From: an uncultured Lentisphaeria bacterium
GTDB taxonomy: Bacteria; Verrucomicrobiota; Lentisphaeria; Victivallales; UBA1829
Reading direction: 5' to 3'
DNA: 50,739 nucleotides
NCBI GenBank assembly: GCA_949287225.1
Contig: CASEFP010000176.1
Span: forward strand, 1-50,739
Shown: positions 29,941-38,239 of the stretch, in pieces
Layout of the letters: each line of letters opens with the position of its first letter
How positions within the stretch are numbered: position 1 is the stretch's first letter
Program-made: the position numbers and the translations under genes
The notes under the pieces: model-generated
What the model was told of the DNA's origin: nothing
Seen by the model: the letters and a program-made list of their open reading frames with translations, nothing else
The model's database searches: none

Positions 29941-31020
29941 TCAGTTGGTGCCCGGCTCGCGGACAACGCTCTTTTTCAGATCACGCACCGGAAGAAGCCA
30001 GCGGTTGCCGCTGTTCTCCGGCACGACCATGATCGGCGCCGCGTCCTCGGGAGTCGGCCCGCGCCTGTATTCCACCTTGTAAGGAGTGAAACGTTTGTCC
30101 CGGTTCGGCGGGATCTCATATTCCTTATTGATTTTTGCAAGAAGATCTTCGGATTTGTTTGCCTGTTCCGTATTGGAATAGTTCTTCACCACTTCCGCAA
30201 GATAACGTTCCGCAATCTCGTTCTGGCCGGTCCTGTGATAATAGACCCCGACGGCATGAATGCGCTTTGCCATCAGGTTCAACACTTTTTCCCGGGCTTT
30301 TTTCACCCAGGGAACCTCGGGAGAGTTCGGATAGGTCTTGAGATAATTGTCAAAGGCTTCGAGTGCCTGTCTGCTGTAGGAGTTGTCGCCGTCGCCGCGC
30401 TCCGCCATCTGAAGCAGGAGACTGCTCAGTTCCAGGGACGCATACTGGGCCGACTCGCTTCCGGGGAAAAGTTTCGCGGTTTCATTTAGATGCCGGATTG
30501 CGTCATCGGGTTTCTGCTCGTCGATGTACAGACGCGCAAGGCGGAGCCGGGCTTCTCCAGCCTGTGCCGAGCAGGGGGCGTTTTTCAATGCCGCCTCGTA
30601 GATCTCCATTGTCCGGTCCTCCTTTTTTATGAAGGGAAGCCAGGAGACGGCGACATCACGGTGTCCTTTGAAGAATTCATCGGCGATCTTGTATTCCCGG
30701 TCGACAACCGTTGTGAAATCAATTCCGCCGAGATGCTCTTTCATCAGCTTCTCCAGACAATCAAATTCATCCCCATACAGCTTTGCATTGCGGTAGGCGC
30801 GGGCGGCGGCGATCAGCGCGTTTCCCTTGAGCACGGTATCGTCCGCCATCAGGCGCGCGTCCATGTATTTGCCTGCCGCGCGGCGGAATTTTTCTTCTTT
30901 TTCCAGTGTGCGCCCTTCGGTGAACAGCGCGTTTGCTTCCGCATCGTCCGCCGGACAGGGCAGGTGGAGAAGAACGACCGCGGCGACCGCGCACAAAAGT
31001 CCCAGAATCCGATCTGTCAT
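29941..31020 (-). CDS. bamD: BamD/YfiO-like outer-membrane assembly TPR protein
   Basis: A 359-residue exported protein with a hydrophobic N-terminal signal (about 5-22, ending LHLPCPADDA, so Cys22 could be lipidated). It is built of TPR units: NALFTEGRTLEKEEKFRRAAGKY, AQAGEARLRLARLYIDEQKPDD, YSRQALEAFDNYLKTYPNSP and AERYLAEVVKNYSNTEQAN. YPNSPEVPW is a typical BamD block. BamD is the essential lipoprotein of the barrel-assembly machine, but other TPR proteins look alike. It has about 90 extra residues compared with E. coli BamD. Pairing with lptE supports an outer-membrane role. Confidence 0.75.
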   Translation of the reverse strand: MTDRILGLLCAVAAVVLLHLPCPADDAEANALFTEGRTLEKEEKFRRAAGKYMDARLMADDTVLKGNALIAAARAYRNAKLYGDEFDCLEKLMKEHLGGIDFTTVVDREYKIADEFFKGHRDVAVSWLPFIKKEDRTMEIYEAALKNAPCSAQAGEARLRLARLYIDEQKPDDAIRHLNETAKLFPGSESAQYASLELSSLLLQMAERGDGDNSYSRQALEAFDNYLKTYPNSPEVPWVKKAREKVLNLMAKRIHAVGVYYHRTGQNEIAERYLAEVVKNYSNTEQANKSEDLLAKINKEYEIPPNRDKRFTPYKVEYRRGPTPEDAAPIMVVPENSGNRWLLPVRDLKKSVVREPGTN

Positions 31021-31064
31021 AGAATTTTTTCCCGTTTAAGTCATCGCAGAAACTTCAACGCGAT

Positions 31065-31092
31065 ACATTAGCACATTTCACGGAAATGGCAA
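31065..31092 (-). promoter_or_regulatory. Candidate promoter of bamD-lptE
   Basis: Minus strand TTGCCA (31087-31092), a 16-bp spacer and TAATGT (31065-31070). The -10 is imperfect. It lies within the 98 bp between bamD and the RND pump gene. Confidence 0.42.
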
Positions 31093-31118
31093 ATCCCGAA
31101 AAGCGTCTTCGCCCTGAT

Positions 31119-34100
31119 TTATTCCGTTTTCTTGCAGCATGCCTCGATGATGCGCTGGATCACGGCATAAAACACCGGGATCAGAAGCGTGCCGACAAGA
31201 ACGGAAAGAAGCATTCCGCCGAATACCGCGGTCCCGAGTGAACGGCGGCTGACCGCTCCCGCACCGAGCGCCACCACCAGCGGGAACGTGCCGAGAATGA
31301 AGGAGACCGCCGTCATCAGAACCGCGCGGAAACGCAGGCGCGCCGCAAACTCCGCCGCTTCCGGAATCCCCAGGCCCTTTTCGTGCTGTTCCTTGGCGAA
31401 CTCCACAATCAGGATCGCCGTCTTGCAGGCGATGCCGAAAAGGAGCACGAATCCGACCTGCGTGTAGATGTTGTTGTCGATCCCGAGAAAATAAAGCGAC
31501 AGCACCGCGCCCAGAAACGCCACCGGCACCGACAGCAGGACCGAGAACGGAATCATCCAGCTCTCATACTGCGCCACGAGGAAGAGATAGATGAACAGCA
31601 GCGCAAGGGCGAACACGATTACGATCTGATTTCCCGCGAGCTTCTCCTGATAGGACATGTCCGTCCATTCAAACGAGAGCGACGGATCGACCTCCTTGAC
31701 AATTTTCTCCATTTCGTTCATCGCCTGTCCGGAACTGTATCCGGGCGCCGCCGAACCGTTGATCAGGATCGACTGGAACATGTTGTAGCGCGTCAGATAC
31801 TGCGGGACGAAGTTGTATTTGATGTCGACCAGCGTGCCGAGCGGCACCATTTCACCCCTGTCGTTGCGGACATAGGCTTTGGAGAGATCGCGGACGTCGT
31901 CGCGGAACAGCTTGTCGCCCTGGAGCTTGACCTTGTAGGATTTTCCGTATTTGTTGAAGTCGTTCACGTAGGTGGAGCCGAAGATTCCTTGGAGCGCGCT
32001 GTTGATGCTGTCCGGCGTCACGCCGAGACGGATTGCCTTTTCCCGGTCGATGTCCAGATACACCTGCGGGAACGAGGCGCGGAAGGTCGAATAGACGTTC
32101 GAAAAGACCGGCGAATTGTTGGCCTCCACCAGGATTTTGTTCAGAATTTTCTGAAATTCCTGCGGTTTCAGGTTGCCGGAGGTGTCCTGAAGCATCAGAG
32201 AGAAGCCGCCGGTCGTGCCGAGTCCCGGGATCGAGGGAACACCGAACGGAACAATTGATGCGTCGGGGATCTGCTGTGCCTTCGCGTAGAATTTCGCAAG
32301 GACCGCGTCCTGTCCCTGAGCGGCTTCCTGACGCTCGGACCAGTCTTTCAGGATCACGATGCCGAATGCGCAGTTGGAGGCGTTGATCCCGTTCAGGATG
32401 TTGAAGCCGGACGCGAAGATGAAGTCCTGCACCTCCGGAATGCCGCGCAGCAGCGCCGTCACTTTTTCCGTCACTTTCGCCGTGCGCGCAAGCGACGCGC
32501 CGTCGGGCAGCTGGACGCTCACGAAAAACGCCCCCTGATCCTCGTTCGGAACAAAGCCGGTCGGGAGGATCGTATAGAGCTTGAGCGCACCCGCCCCCAT
32601 CGCCGCATAGAGCAGAATCACGAGAACGGATTTCCGCAGAAGCGATTTTACAACACAGGAGTAGCCGCGCGTGAGCTTTTCAAAGCCCGTGTCGAACCAG
32701 CGGAAAAAGAAGAACTTCCTCCGGTTCGGGTCCACGGGCTTGAGAATCAGGGCGCAGAGCGCCGGACTGAGCGTCAGCGCGTTGATCATCGAAAGGAAAA
32801 CCGCAACGGAGATCGTGACGCCGAACTGGCGGTACATCTCTCCCGTGATCCCCGGCAGAAAACAGACGGGAACGAACATGGCGAGCAATACCGAAGTCGT
32901 CGCGATGATCGGTGCGGTCACCTGGCGCATGGACTTGAGCGCGGCCTCCTTCGGCGGCAGATGCTCCTCCTCCATCAGGCGGCTGACGTTTTCGATTACG
33001 ACGATGGCGTCGTCCACCACGATGCCGATGGCGAGAATCAGCCCGAAGAGCGTCGTCATATTGATGCTGTACCCGACTGCAAGCATGACCGCGAACGTGC
33101 CGACCAGAGAAACCGGAATCGCGATCGTCGGCACCAGGGTCGAGCGCCAGTCCTGGAGGAAGAGAAACGTGACGAGAACGACCAGAAGCACTGCCTCGAA
33201 CAAGGTGTCCTTCACCTCGTTGATGGACGATGTGATGAAACGGGTCGTGTCATACTGCACGCCGTATTCGAGATCCTCGGGGAAACTGGTGGTTTTGAGC
33301 CGTTCCATGCGTTTCTTTATCTCTTTGGCGATTTCCAGGCCGTTGGCCTCGTTCAGCTGATAGACGGCAAGCATTGCGGCGGGTCTCCCGTTGAGGGTTG
33401 TCACGCCGCTGTAGGTTTCCGCGCCCATTTCGACGCGTGCGACGTCGCGGATGCGCAGCTGGGAACCGTCCGGATTGGAGCGGATCACGATCGCGCCGAA
33501 CTCCTCCGGATTCGCCAGACGCCCCTGCGCGGCAATGGAAAGGCGTTCCGTCTGCGCGGGATCGGAGGGCGCGTCGCCGAGCGCTCCTGCCGAAACCTGC
33601 ACGTTCTGCGCCGTGATTGCATTTTTGACATCCTCCACCGTGATCTTCAGCGAGGCCATGCGCATTGTATCCAGCCAGACGCGCATCGCGTAGGTCATTT
33701 CGCCGAACGCCATCACGTCGCCGACTCCCGGGATCCGCGCGATTTCGTCCTTTACCGAGATCGACATGAAGTTGCTCAGCGCCAGTTCGTCATAGGTGCC
33801 TTTCGGCGAATAGAGCGTGATGACCGCGAGAATGTTGCTTGACGCCTCTTTGGTGATCACTCCCTGGCGCTGGACCTCCTGCGGAAGCTGCGCGGTTGCC
33901 CAGTTGACGCGGTTCTGCGTGTTGACCGTGTTCGTGTCGCCGTCGGTGCCGATGTCGAATGTCACTTTGATCGAGGCGGAACCGTCGTCCGTCGCCGTCG
34001 AGGACATGTAGATCATCTTCTTGACGCCGTTGATCTGCGATTCGATCGGCTGGATCACGGTGTCGAGCACCGTCTGCGCATCGGCGCCGGGATAGCGGGC

Positions 34101-34241
34101 GGAAACCGTGATCACCGACGGCGTGATGTTCGGGTAGAGCGTGACCGGAAGCGTGAAGACGGCGATCAGTCCGCTGAGCAGAAAGAGAATCGCCAGCACG
34201 ATGGCGAAGCGGGGCCGCCGGATGAAAAATTCACTGATCAT
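31119..34241 (-). CDS. RND-type multidrug efflux transporter (HAE1 family, AcrB-like)
   Basis: A 1040-residue inner-membrane proton/drug antiporter. MISEFFIRRPRFAIVLAIL opens the first helix. The proton relay is GIVVDDAIVVIENV in helix 4 (two adjacent Asp) with the partner Lys in GIACKTAILIVEFAKE (helix 10). The porter domain segments AITAQNVQVSAG and the hairpin GFVPNEDQGAFFVSVQLPDG are typical. Its length matches AcrB. The start has AAGGAA upstream. It is downstream of the membrane-fusion gene, separated by 115 bp that hold a hairpin element; no TolC-type channel is in the window. Confidence 0.96.
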   Translation of the reverse strand: MISEFFIRRPRFAIVLAILFLLSGLIAVFTLPVTLYPNITPSVITVSARYPGADAQTVLDTVIQPIESQINGVKKMIYMSSTATDDGSASIKVTFDIGTDGDTNTVNTQNRVNWATAQLPQEVQRQGVITKEASSNILAVITLYSPKGTYDELALSNFMSISVKDEIARIPGVGDVMAFGEMTYAMRVWLDTMRMASLKITVEDVKNAITAQNVQVSAGALGDAPSDPAQTERLSIAAQGRLANPEEFGAIVIRSNPDGSQLRIRDVARVEMGAETYSGVTTLNGRPAAMLAVYQLNEANGLEIAKEIKKRMERLKTTSFPEDLEYGVQYDTTRFITSSINEVKDTLFEAVLLVVLVTFLFLQDWRSTLVPTIAIPVSLVGTFAVMLAVGYSINMTTLFGLILAIGIVVDDAIVVIENVSRLMEEEHLPPKEAALKSMRQVTAPIIATTSVLLAMFVPVCFLPGITGEMYRQFGVTISVAVFLSMINALTLSPALCALILKPVDPNRRKFFFFRWFDTGFEKLTRGYSCVVKSLLRKSVLVILLYAAMGAGALKLYTILPTGFVPNEDQGAFFVSVQLPDGASLARTAKVTEKVTALLRGIPEVQDFIFASGFNILNGINASNCAFGIVILKDWSERQEAAQGQDAVLAKFYAKAQQIPDASIVPFGVPSIPGLGTTGGFSLMLQDTSGNLKPQEFQKILNKILVEANNSPVFSNVYSTFRASFPQVYLDIDREKAIRLGVTPDSINSALQGIFGSTYVNDFNKYGKSYKVKLQGDKLFRDDVRDLSKAYVRNDRGEMVPLGTLVDIKYNFVPQYLTRYNMFQSILINGSAAPGYSSGQAMNEMEKIVKEVDPSLSFEWTDMSYQEKLAGNQIVIVFALALLFIYLFLVAQYESWMIPFSVLLSVPVAFLGAVLSLYFLGIDNNIYTQVGFVLLFGIACKTAILIVEFAKEQHEKGLGIPEAAEFAARLRFRAVLMTAVSFILGTFPLVVALGAGAVSRRSLGTAVFGGMLLSVLVGTLLIPVFYAVIQRIIEACCKKTE

Positions 34242-34270
34242 AAAATAGATTCCTTCTCGTTTGAAAAAGC

Positions 34271-34349
34271 GGAGAAATGCGGGAGCACTTTTCCCGGAAC
34301 GTCAGGGACAGTGCCCCTGATGCCGGCTGTGCGGAGCGCGAAATCCCGT
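34271..34349 (+). repeat. Degenerate copy of the multi-hairpin element between the two pump genes
   Basis: The segment reads AAATGC GGGA GCACTTTT, then TCAGGG with partner CCCTGA, then TGTGC GGA GCGCG and AAATCCCG. Order and several words match copies 1 and 2 (GGGAGCA, TGCGGAGC, CGAAATCCC), but hairpin C is nearly lost. It occupies most of the untranslated gap between the pump gene and the fusion-protein gene, which are transcribed from the minus strand. Confidence 0.6.
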
Positions 34350-34356
34350 ATTCTCC

Positions 34357-35502
34357 TCATTTCGCTGCTCCGGCGGGCGGCTGCTCCTTGTTCATGATCG
34401 ACGTTACGCTGCTTCCCGACTGCGCCTTCTGGAGTCCGGAGATCACGACCCGTTCCCCTTTTTTGAGTCCCTCCTTCACCGCGTAGAACTCCCCGTTCTT
34501 TCCACCGAGAGAGACTTTGCGCCGTTCCACTTTGTTTTCCCTGTTCACAACGTAGACGAAGTCGCCGAGCTGTTCGCGCAGGATCGCCTCGCTCCGGACC
34601 ATGATCTGCTTCGAATAGGGCTCCACGCGGAGTTTCACGCGGACATACATGCCGGGGAAGAGCTTGCGGTCGGGATTCTTCACCTGCGCCTTGAGACGGA
34701 AGGTTCCTGTCCCTTCGCCGATGGCATTGTCCCACGCGCTGATCGTGCCGCTGTGCTCGTATTTCACGCCGTCCTGAAAGTAAATTTCCACTTCGGGTTT
34801 TTTGGCCTTGTCGCTCCGGTCCGCGCCGGGATACGCGCGCAGGAGATGCAGCATATCCATTTCGCTGATGGAGAAATACACGTTGACGTCGCCGTTCCTC
34901 ACGATGGTCGCCAGAACGCCCGAGGAGGGGCCGACCATGTTGCCTTTGCTGTATTTCTTGAAGCTGATCCAGCCGTCGAACGGGGCGAGGACGCGCGTAT
35001 AGGAAAGATTGATCTTCGCCTGTTCCAGCCCCGCCTCCGCGGCAAGCACATTGGCTTCCGCAGTCATTTTATTCATCTCGGCAATATCGAAATTGCGTCT
35101 TGCCGTGGCATCGCTCCGAACCAGTTTCTGCTGTCGTTCGAATTCAATTTTTGCATTCTTCTGATCCGCCTGCGCCTTCTGGAGATCGGCGGTCGCCTTC
35201 TTCACGGCGGCGTCATAGACGGCCGGATCAATCTGAAAGAGCTTTGTGCCCTCCTTCACCAGCGTGCCCTCCTTGAAATTCACCTCGGTCAGGAAACCCG
35301 AGACATTGGCGACGAGATTCACGGTATCGGAAGCTGAAACACTTCCAACCTCCTCACAGGTGTCCGCATAATTGAGTTCGGTAACCTCTTCGACGACGAC
35401 CGACGGCGGAGGCGGCATTTTCTTTTCCTCCTCCCGGCAGCCGGGCAAGGCCGTCCCGAGAACGGCTCCGGCCAGTGCGGCAAATACAAATGATGATTTC
35501 AT
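34357..35502 (-). CDS. Membrane-fusion protein of RND efflux system (AcrA-like)
   Basis: A 381-residue periplasmic adaptor, predicted lipoprotein with lipobox LPGC and Cys22. The family layout is visible: first biotinyl-lipoyl half VNLVANVSGFLTEVNFKEGT, long alpha-hairpin (about 90-150, DAAVKKATADLQKAQADQKN onward), second lipoyl half INLSYTRVLAPFDGWI, then a beta-barrel (GTGTFRLKAQVKNPDRKLFP) and the membrane-proximal domain. The start at 35502 follows AAGGA; an upstream ATG at 35574 lies in the promoter. It is the first gene of the pump operon. Confidence 0.95.
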   Translation of the reverse strand: MKSSFVFAALAGAVLGTALPGCREEEKKMPPPPSVVVEEVTELNYADTCEEVGSVSASDTVNLVANVSGFLTEVNFKEGTLVKEGTKLFQIDPAVYDAAVKKATADLQKAQADQKNAKIEFERQQKLVRSDATARRNFDIAEMNKMTAEANVLAAEAGLEQAKINLSYTRVLAPFDGWISFKKYSKGNMVGPSSGVLATIVRNGDVNVYFSISEMDMLHLLRAYPGADRSDKAKKPEVEIYFQDGVKYEHSGTISAWDNAIGEGTGTFRLKAQVKNPDRKLFPGMYVRVKLRVEPYSKQIMVRSEAILREQLGDFVYVVNRENKVERRKVSLGGKNGEFYAVKEGLKKGERVVISGLQKAQSGSSVTSIMNKEQPPAGAAK

Positions 35503-35564
35503 GAAAGATCCTTTTTTGCGTGATTGGTCCGCAATAGAACACGCGGATGTTTTGTCGAAACAAT

Positions 35565-35593
35565 AAAATACCACAAAAAAAAACTTTTTTCAA
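35565..35593 (-). promoter_or_regulatory. Promoter of the efflux operon
   Basis: Minus strand TTGAAA (35588-35593), a 17-bp spacer and TATTTT (35565-35570), giving a leader of about 55 nt. No clear palindromic operator is visible nearby. Confidence 0.65.
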
Positions 35594-35615
35594 TCAAATT
35601 CCTGAATCCGGAAGA

Positions 35616-35643
35616 TTGATTTTATGTTTTTTCTGTCTATCTT
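35616..35643 (+). promoter_or_regulatory. Promoter of the NAD(P)HX repair gene
   Basis: TTGATT (35616-35621), a 16-bp spacer and TATCTT (35638-35643). It diverges from the efflux promoter with 22 bp between the two -35 boxes. Confidence 0.55.
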
Positions 35644-35687
35644 ACCTTTGAAACACACTGCCATTCGCAGAAAGGATGTACGGAACT

Positions 35688-37241
35688 ATGAAAGCTGTCA
35701 GCGGAATTGAAATGCACAATCTGGACCGCCGCGCGGTTGAGGAGGGCGGAATCCCCGGAGAACGCCTGATGCGGATCGCGGGCGCGCTCGCAGCGTCGTC
35801 GGTGATGGAATACATTGCAAGGCTGATGAAGTTCGACGTGTTCCCGCGCAACATCATCGTGCTTGCCGGAAAGGGCAACAACGCGGGCGACGCATTCGTT
35901 GTCGCAAAACTGCTGGCGAATCTTGGTGAATACAACGTGTTTCTGCACTGCACGGCAAAAGAGGAGGAGCTTCAGGGTGACGCGCTCACGATGTTCCGCG
36001 AACTGCCGGACAAGATCAGGGGGAGAATCACCTATGGGCTTCAGAAATCCGATCTGGAAATCCCGAACGTCCTGATTGTGGACGGACTGCTCGGCACCGG
36101 CTGCCATGGCCCCCTGCGTGAACCGTTTGATTCGTGGATCCGGACCGTCAACGAGTCCGGCCATCCGGTCGTTTCGCTCGACATCCCCTCCGGGCTTGAC
36201 GCCGACACAGGAGAAGTCGTCACCGACGCGATCACCGCCGATCTCACGCTCACGATGGCGCTTCCGAAACGCGGCATGCTCTCGGAGGAAGGCATCCGGC
36301 GCTGCGGCAGGATCAAGGTGCTCGACATCGGAATTCCGGCGCGCTTCGTGGACGATGTGGCCGAATGCACCGAATGCACGACGGCGGCGGACATTGTGAA
36401 ATATTTCCCGCGCGAACCCTTTGACATCCACAAGAACTCGCGCGGACACCTTCTCGTGATCGGCGGAAGCAGACTCTACTCCGGTGCGCCGGCTCTTGCC
36501 GGAGAGGCCGCGCTGCGCACTTCGGCGGGCCTCGTCACCGTGGCGATTCCGGAGAGCGCGCATCTCTTTGCCGATCCGCCCAAGGCGATGATGATCCGGA
36601 AGATTCCGGATTCCTGTCTCGGATTTTTCTGCGAGGACTCGAAAGCCGGAATCACCGAACTCATGGAAAAGGCCGATGCCGTTGTGATCGGCCCCGGCAT
36701 GGGAACGGATCCCAATTCGCTCTCCGTGCTGGAACTGGTGCTTGCTTCCGGGAAAAAAGTGCTTGCCGATGCCGATGCGCTGAATCTTCTTGCGCAGAAT
36801 CCGTCGCTGGCGGAAAAGATTCAGTCGGATATCGTTTTTACACCGCATCCCGGGGAGATGAAGCGTCTGGCTGCGGCATTCGGCATTGACACGGGGCTTT
36901 CCCGGATTGAACAGGCGAAGGCGCTTGCTTCAAAACTCCGCTCCACGGTGGTTCTGAAAGGGGCGCATACGGTTGTCGCCTCATGCGACGGACGATACGC
37001 GGTCAATCTGAGCGGCTGTCCCGTGCTCGCCACGGCGGGGAGCGGCGACATTCTCTCCGGAATCATCGGCGCCCTGCTTGCCAACGGACAGTTTTCCGCT
37101 TTTGAATGTGCGCGGGCTGCTGTCTTTCTCCACGGGTTCACGGCGGAACTGGCCGTCCCGCTCGGATCGCGCGGACTGATTGCCGACGATCTGATCTGCT
37201 ATATCCCGCAGGCGATCCGGAAAGTGTCGGTGACCGCATGA
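35688..37241 (+). CDS. nnr: Bifunctional NAD(P)HX epimerase/dehydratase
   Basis: A 517-residue two-domain repair enzyme. The N-terminal YjeF-N epimerase domain (about 1-220) has IVLAGKGNNAGDAFVVAKLL and VSLDIPSGLDADTG. The C-terminal ADP/ATP-dependent dehydratase (about 235-510) has HKNSRGHLLVIGGSRLYSGA, VIGPGMGTDP, FTPHPGEMKRL and the ribokinase-like ATAGSGDILSGIIGALL. Together they restore hydrated NADH and NADPH. The start at 35688 is placed beyond AAAGGA; an ATG at 35676 sits inside that site. The stop overlaps the next gene by 4 bp. Confidence 0.95.
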   Translation: MKAVSGIEMHNLDRRAVEEGGIPGERLMRIAGALAASSVMEYIARLMKFDVFPRNIIVLAGKGNNAGDAFVVAKLLANLGEYNVFLHCTAKEEELQGDALTMFRELPDKIRGRITYGLQKSDLEIPNVLIVDGLLGTGCHGPLREPFDSWIRTVNESGHPVVSLDIPSGLDADTGEVVTDAITADLTLTMALPKRGMLSEEGIRRCGRIKVLDIGIPARFVDDVAECTECTTAADIVKYFPREPFDIHKNSRGHLLVIGGSRLYSGAPALAGEAALRTSAGLVTVAIPESAHLFADPPKAMMIRKIPDSCLGFFCEDSKAGITELMEKADAVVIGPGMGTDPNSLSVLELVLASGKKVLADADALNLLAQNPSLAEKIQSDIVFTPHPGEMKRLAAAFGIDTGLSRIEQAKALASKLRSTVVLKGAHTVVASCDGRYAVNLSGCPVLATAGSGDILSGIIGALLANGQFSAFECARAAVFLHGFTAELAVPLGSRGLIADDLICYIPQAIRKVSVTA

Positions 37242-38056
37242 ACACCGATCCGGAAGTGAAAACGCGGACGACCGCCTTTCTGGTGCTTCTTGCGGCGCTG
37301 CTGGTCGTATGCGCGGGATTCCTCGGCTTTTTCCGGGATTATCCGGATTTCTTCTCCGAAAGGAAAGAACCGGCTGTCGAGGTGTCGCGCGATATTGTCG
37401 AGAAATGGCGCAATGCCGTCCTCGCCGGGGATCGGAAAAACGCTTTTCTTTATGCCTCCCAGATCGTTCCGGAGCAGGAATTCGAACTGCCGGACGCGGT
37501 TTACACCGAATTTTTCGAAAGCTGCGGACAGCCGCCTGCCGTGCTGACGAGCACATGGACAGCCGACGATTTCCGTCGCTGGAAATCGTGGCTTACGCAG
37601 GCGGCGCGGATTCCCCGGGAGGCGGAGGATTTTGACAGCGAACTGGCCGCACTCCAGAAGGCGGAGCCGGGCGATCTCTTTGATCTGGCGGCGCTTTCGG
37701 GATTCGACGTATTTGTCGTGCACATGCTGAACGGCGATCCGCCGCAAGATCTCTTTGAATTCCGCAAAGACGGGCAAGTCTGCACAATGTCCCCGTCCGA
37801 CCGCAAGTTCATCAGGGGCGCGGCGAAGGAAATTCTGCCTGCCGGCGCGGAAGTGATCCACCTGTATCCCGCTCCGCTTGCGGACTACAGGAGGCTCAAT
37901 CAGAAACTCTACCGTCGTGTGGAACCCTATCTCGGGAAAATGCCTGCTGCTCCTGCGGAAGTCCTTGTGGAACGCAAGGGTAAGTATCCGGACATCGGTG
38001 CAATCGCCTTCTGGCCGGATCCGGTCCGGCCGGTTGCGAAAATCACAGTGAAATGA
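37238..38056 (+). CDS. Hypothetical membrane-anchored protein
   Basis: A 272-residue protein with one N-terminal transmembrane helix (about 12-32, TAFLVLLAALLVVCAGFLGF) and a soluble, probably periplasmic part. There are no recognised motifs; segments such as VEKWRNAVLAGDRKNAFLYA suggest an alpha-rich start, and KKILPAGAEVIHLYPAPL-like strands come later. It begins with ATGA overlap on the NAD(P)HX repair gene, so both are translated from one mRNA, though no shared function is evident. Confidence 0.7.
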   Translation: MNTDPEVKTRTTAFLVLLAALLVVCAGFLGFFRDYPDFFSERKEPAVEVSRDIVEKWRNAVLAGDRKNAFLYASQIVPEQEFELPDAVYTEFFESCGQPPAVLTSTWTADDFRRWKSWLTQAARIPREAEDFDSELAALQKAEPGDLFDLAALSGFDVFVVHMLNGDPPQDLFEFRKDGQVCTMSPSDRKFIRGAAKEILPAGAEVIHLYPAPLADYRRLNQKLYRRVEPYLGKMPAAPAEVLVERKGKYPDIGAIAFWPDPVRPVAKITVK

Positions 38057-38210
38057 GCTCTTTTTTCCGGCGGACGGGAGGTTTTCTGCACGAATCAGCA
38101 ATTCCGTATGTCATTCGTCCATGAATGAACCCATCCGCCCGTGGAGGAGGGAATGACTCCATCCGTTGCAGGAGCATACACGCATACCGGAATAAAACAT
38201 TTCCTGTTAT

Positions 38211-38230
38211 CTCCGCTGCAGGCAGCGGAG
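38211..38230. terminator. Hairpin downstream of the EF-G-like gene
   Basis: CTCCGCTG and CAGCGGAG pair perfectly around CAGG. No T-tract follows on either strand, so termination is uncertain; it may protect the 3' end of the mRNA. Confidence 0.4.
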
Positions 38231-38239
38231 GGAAGAATC

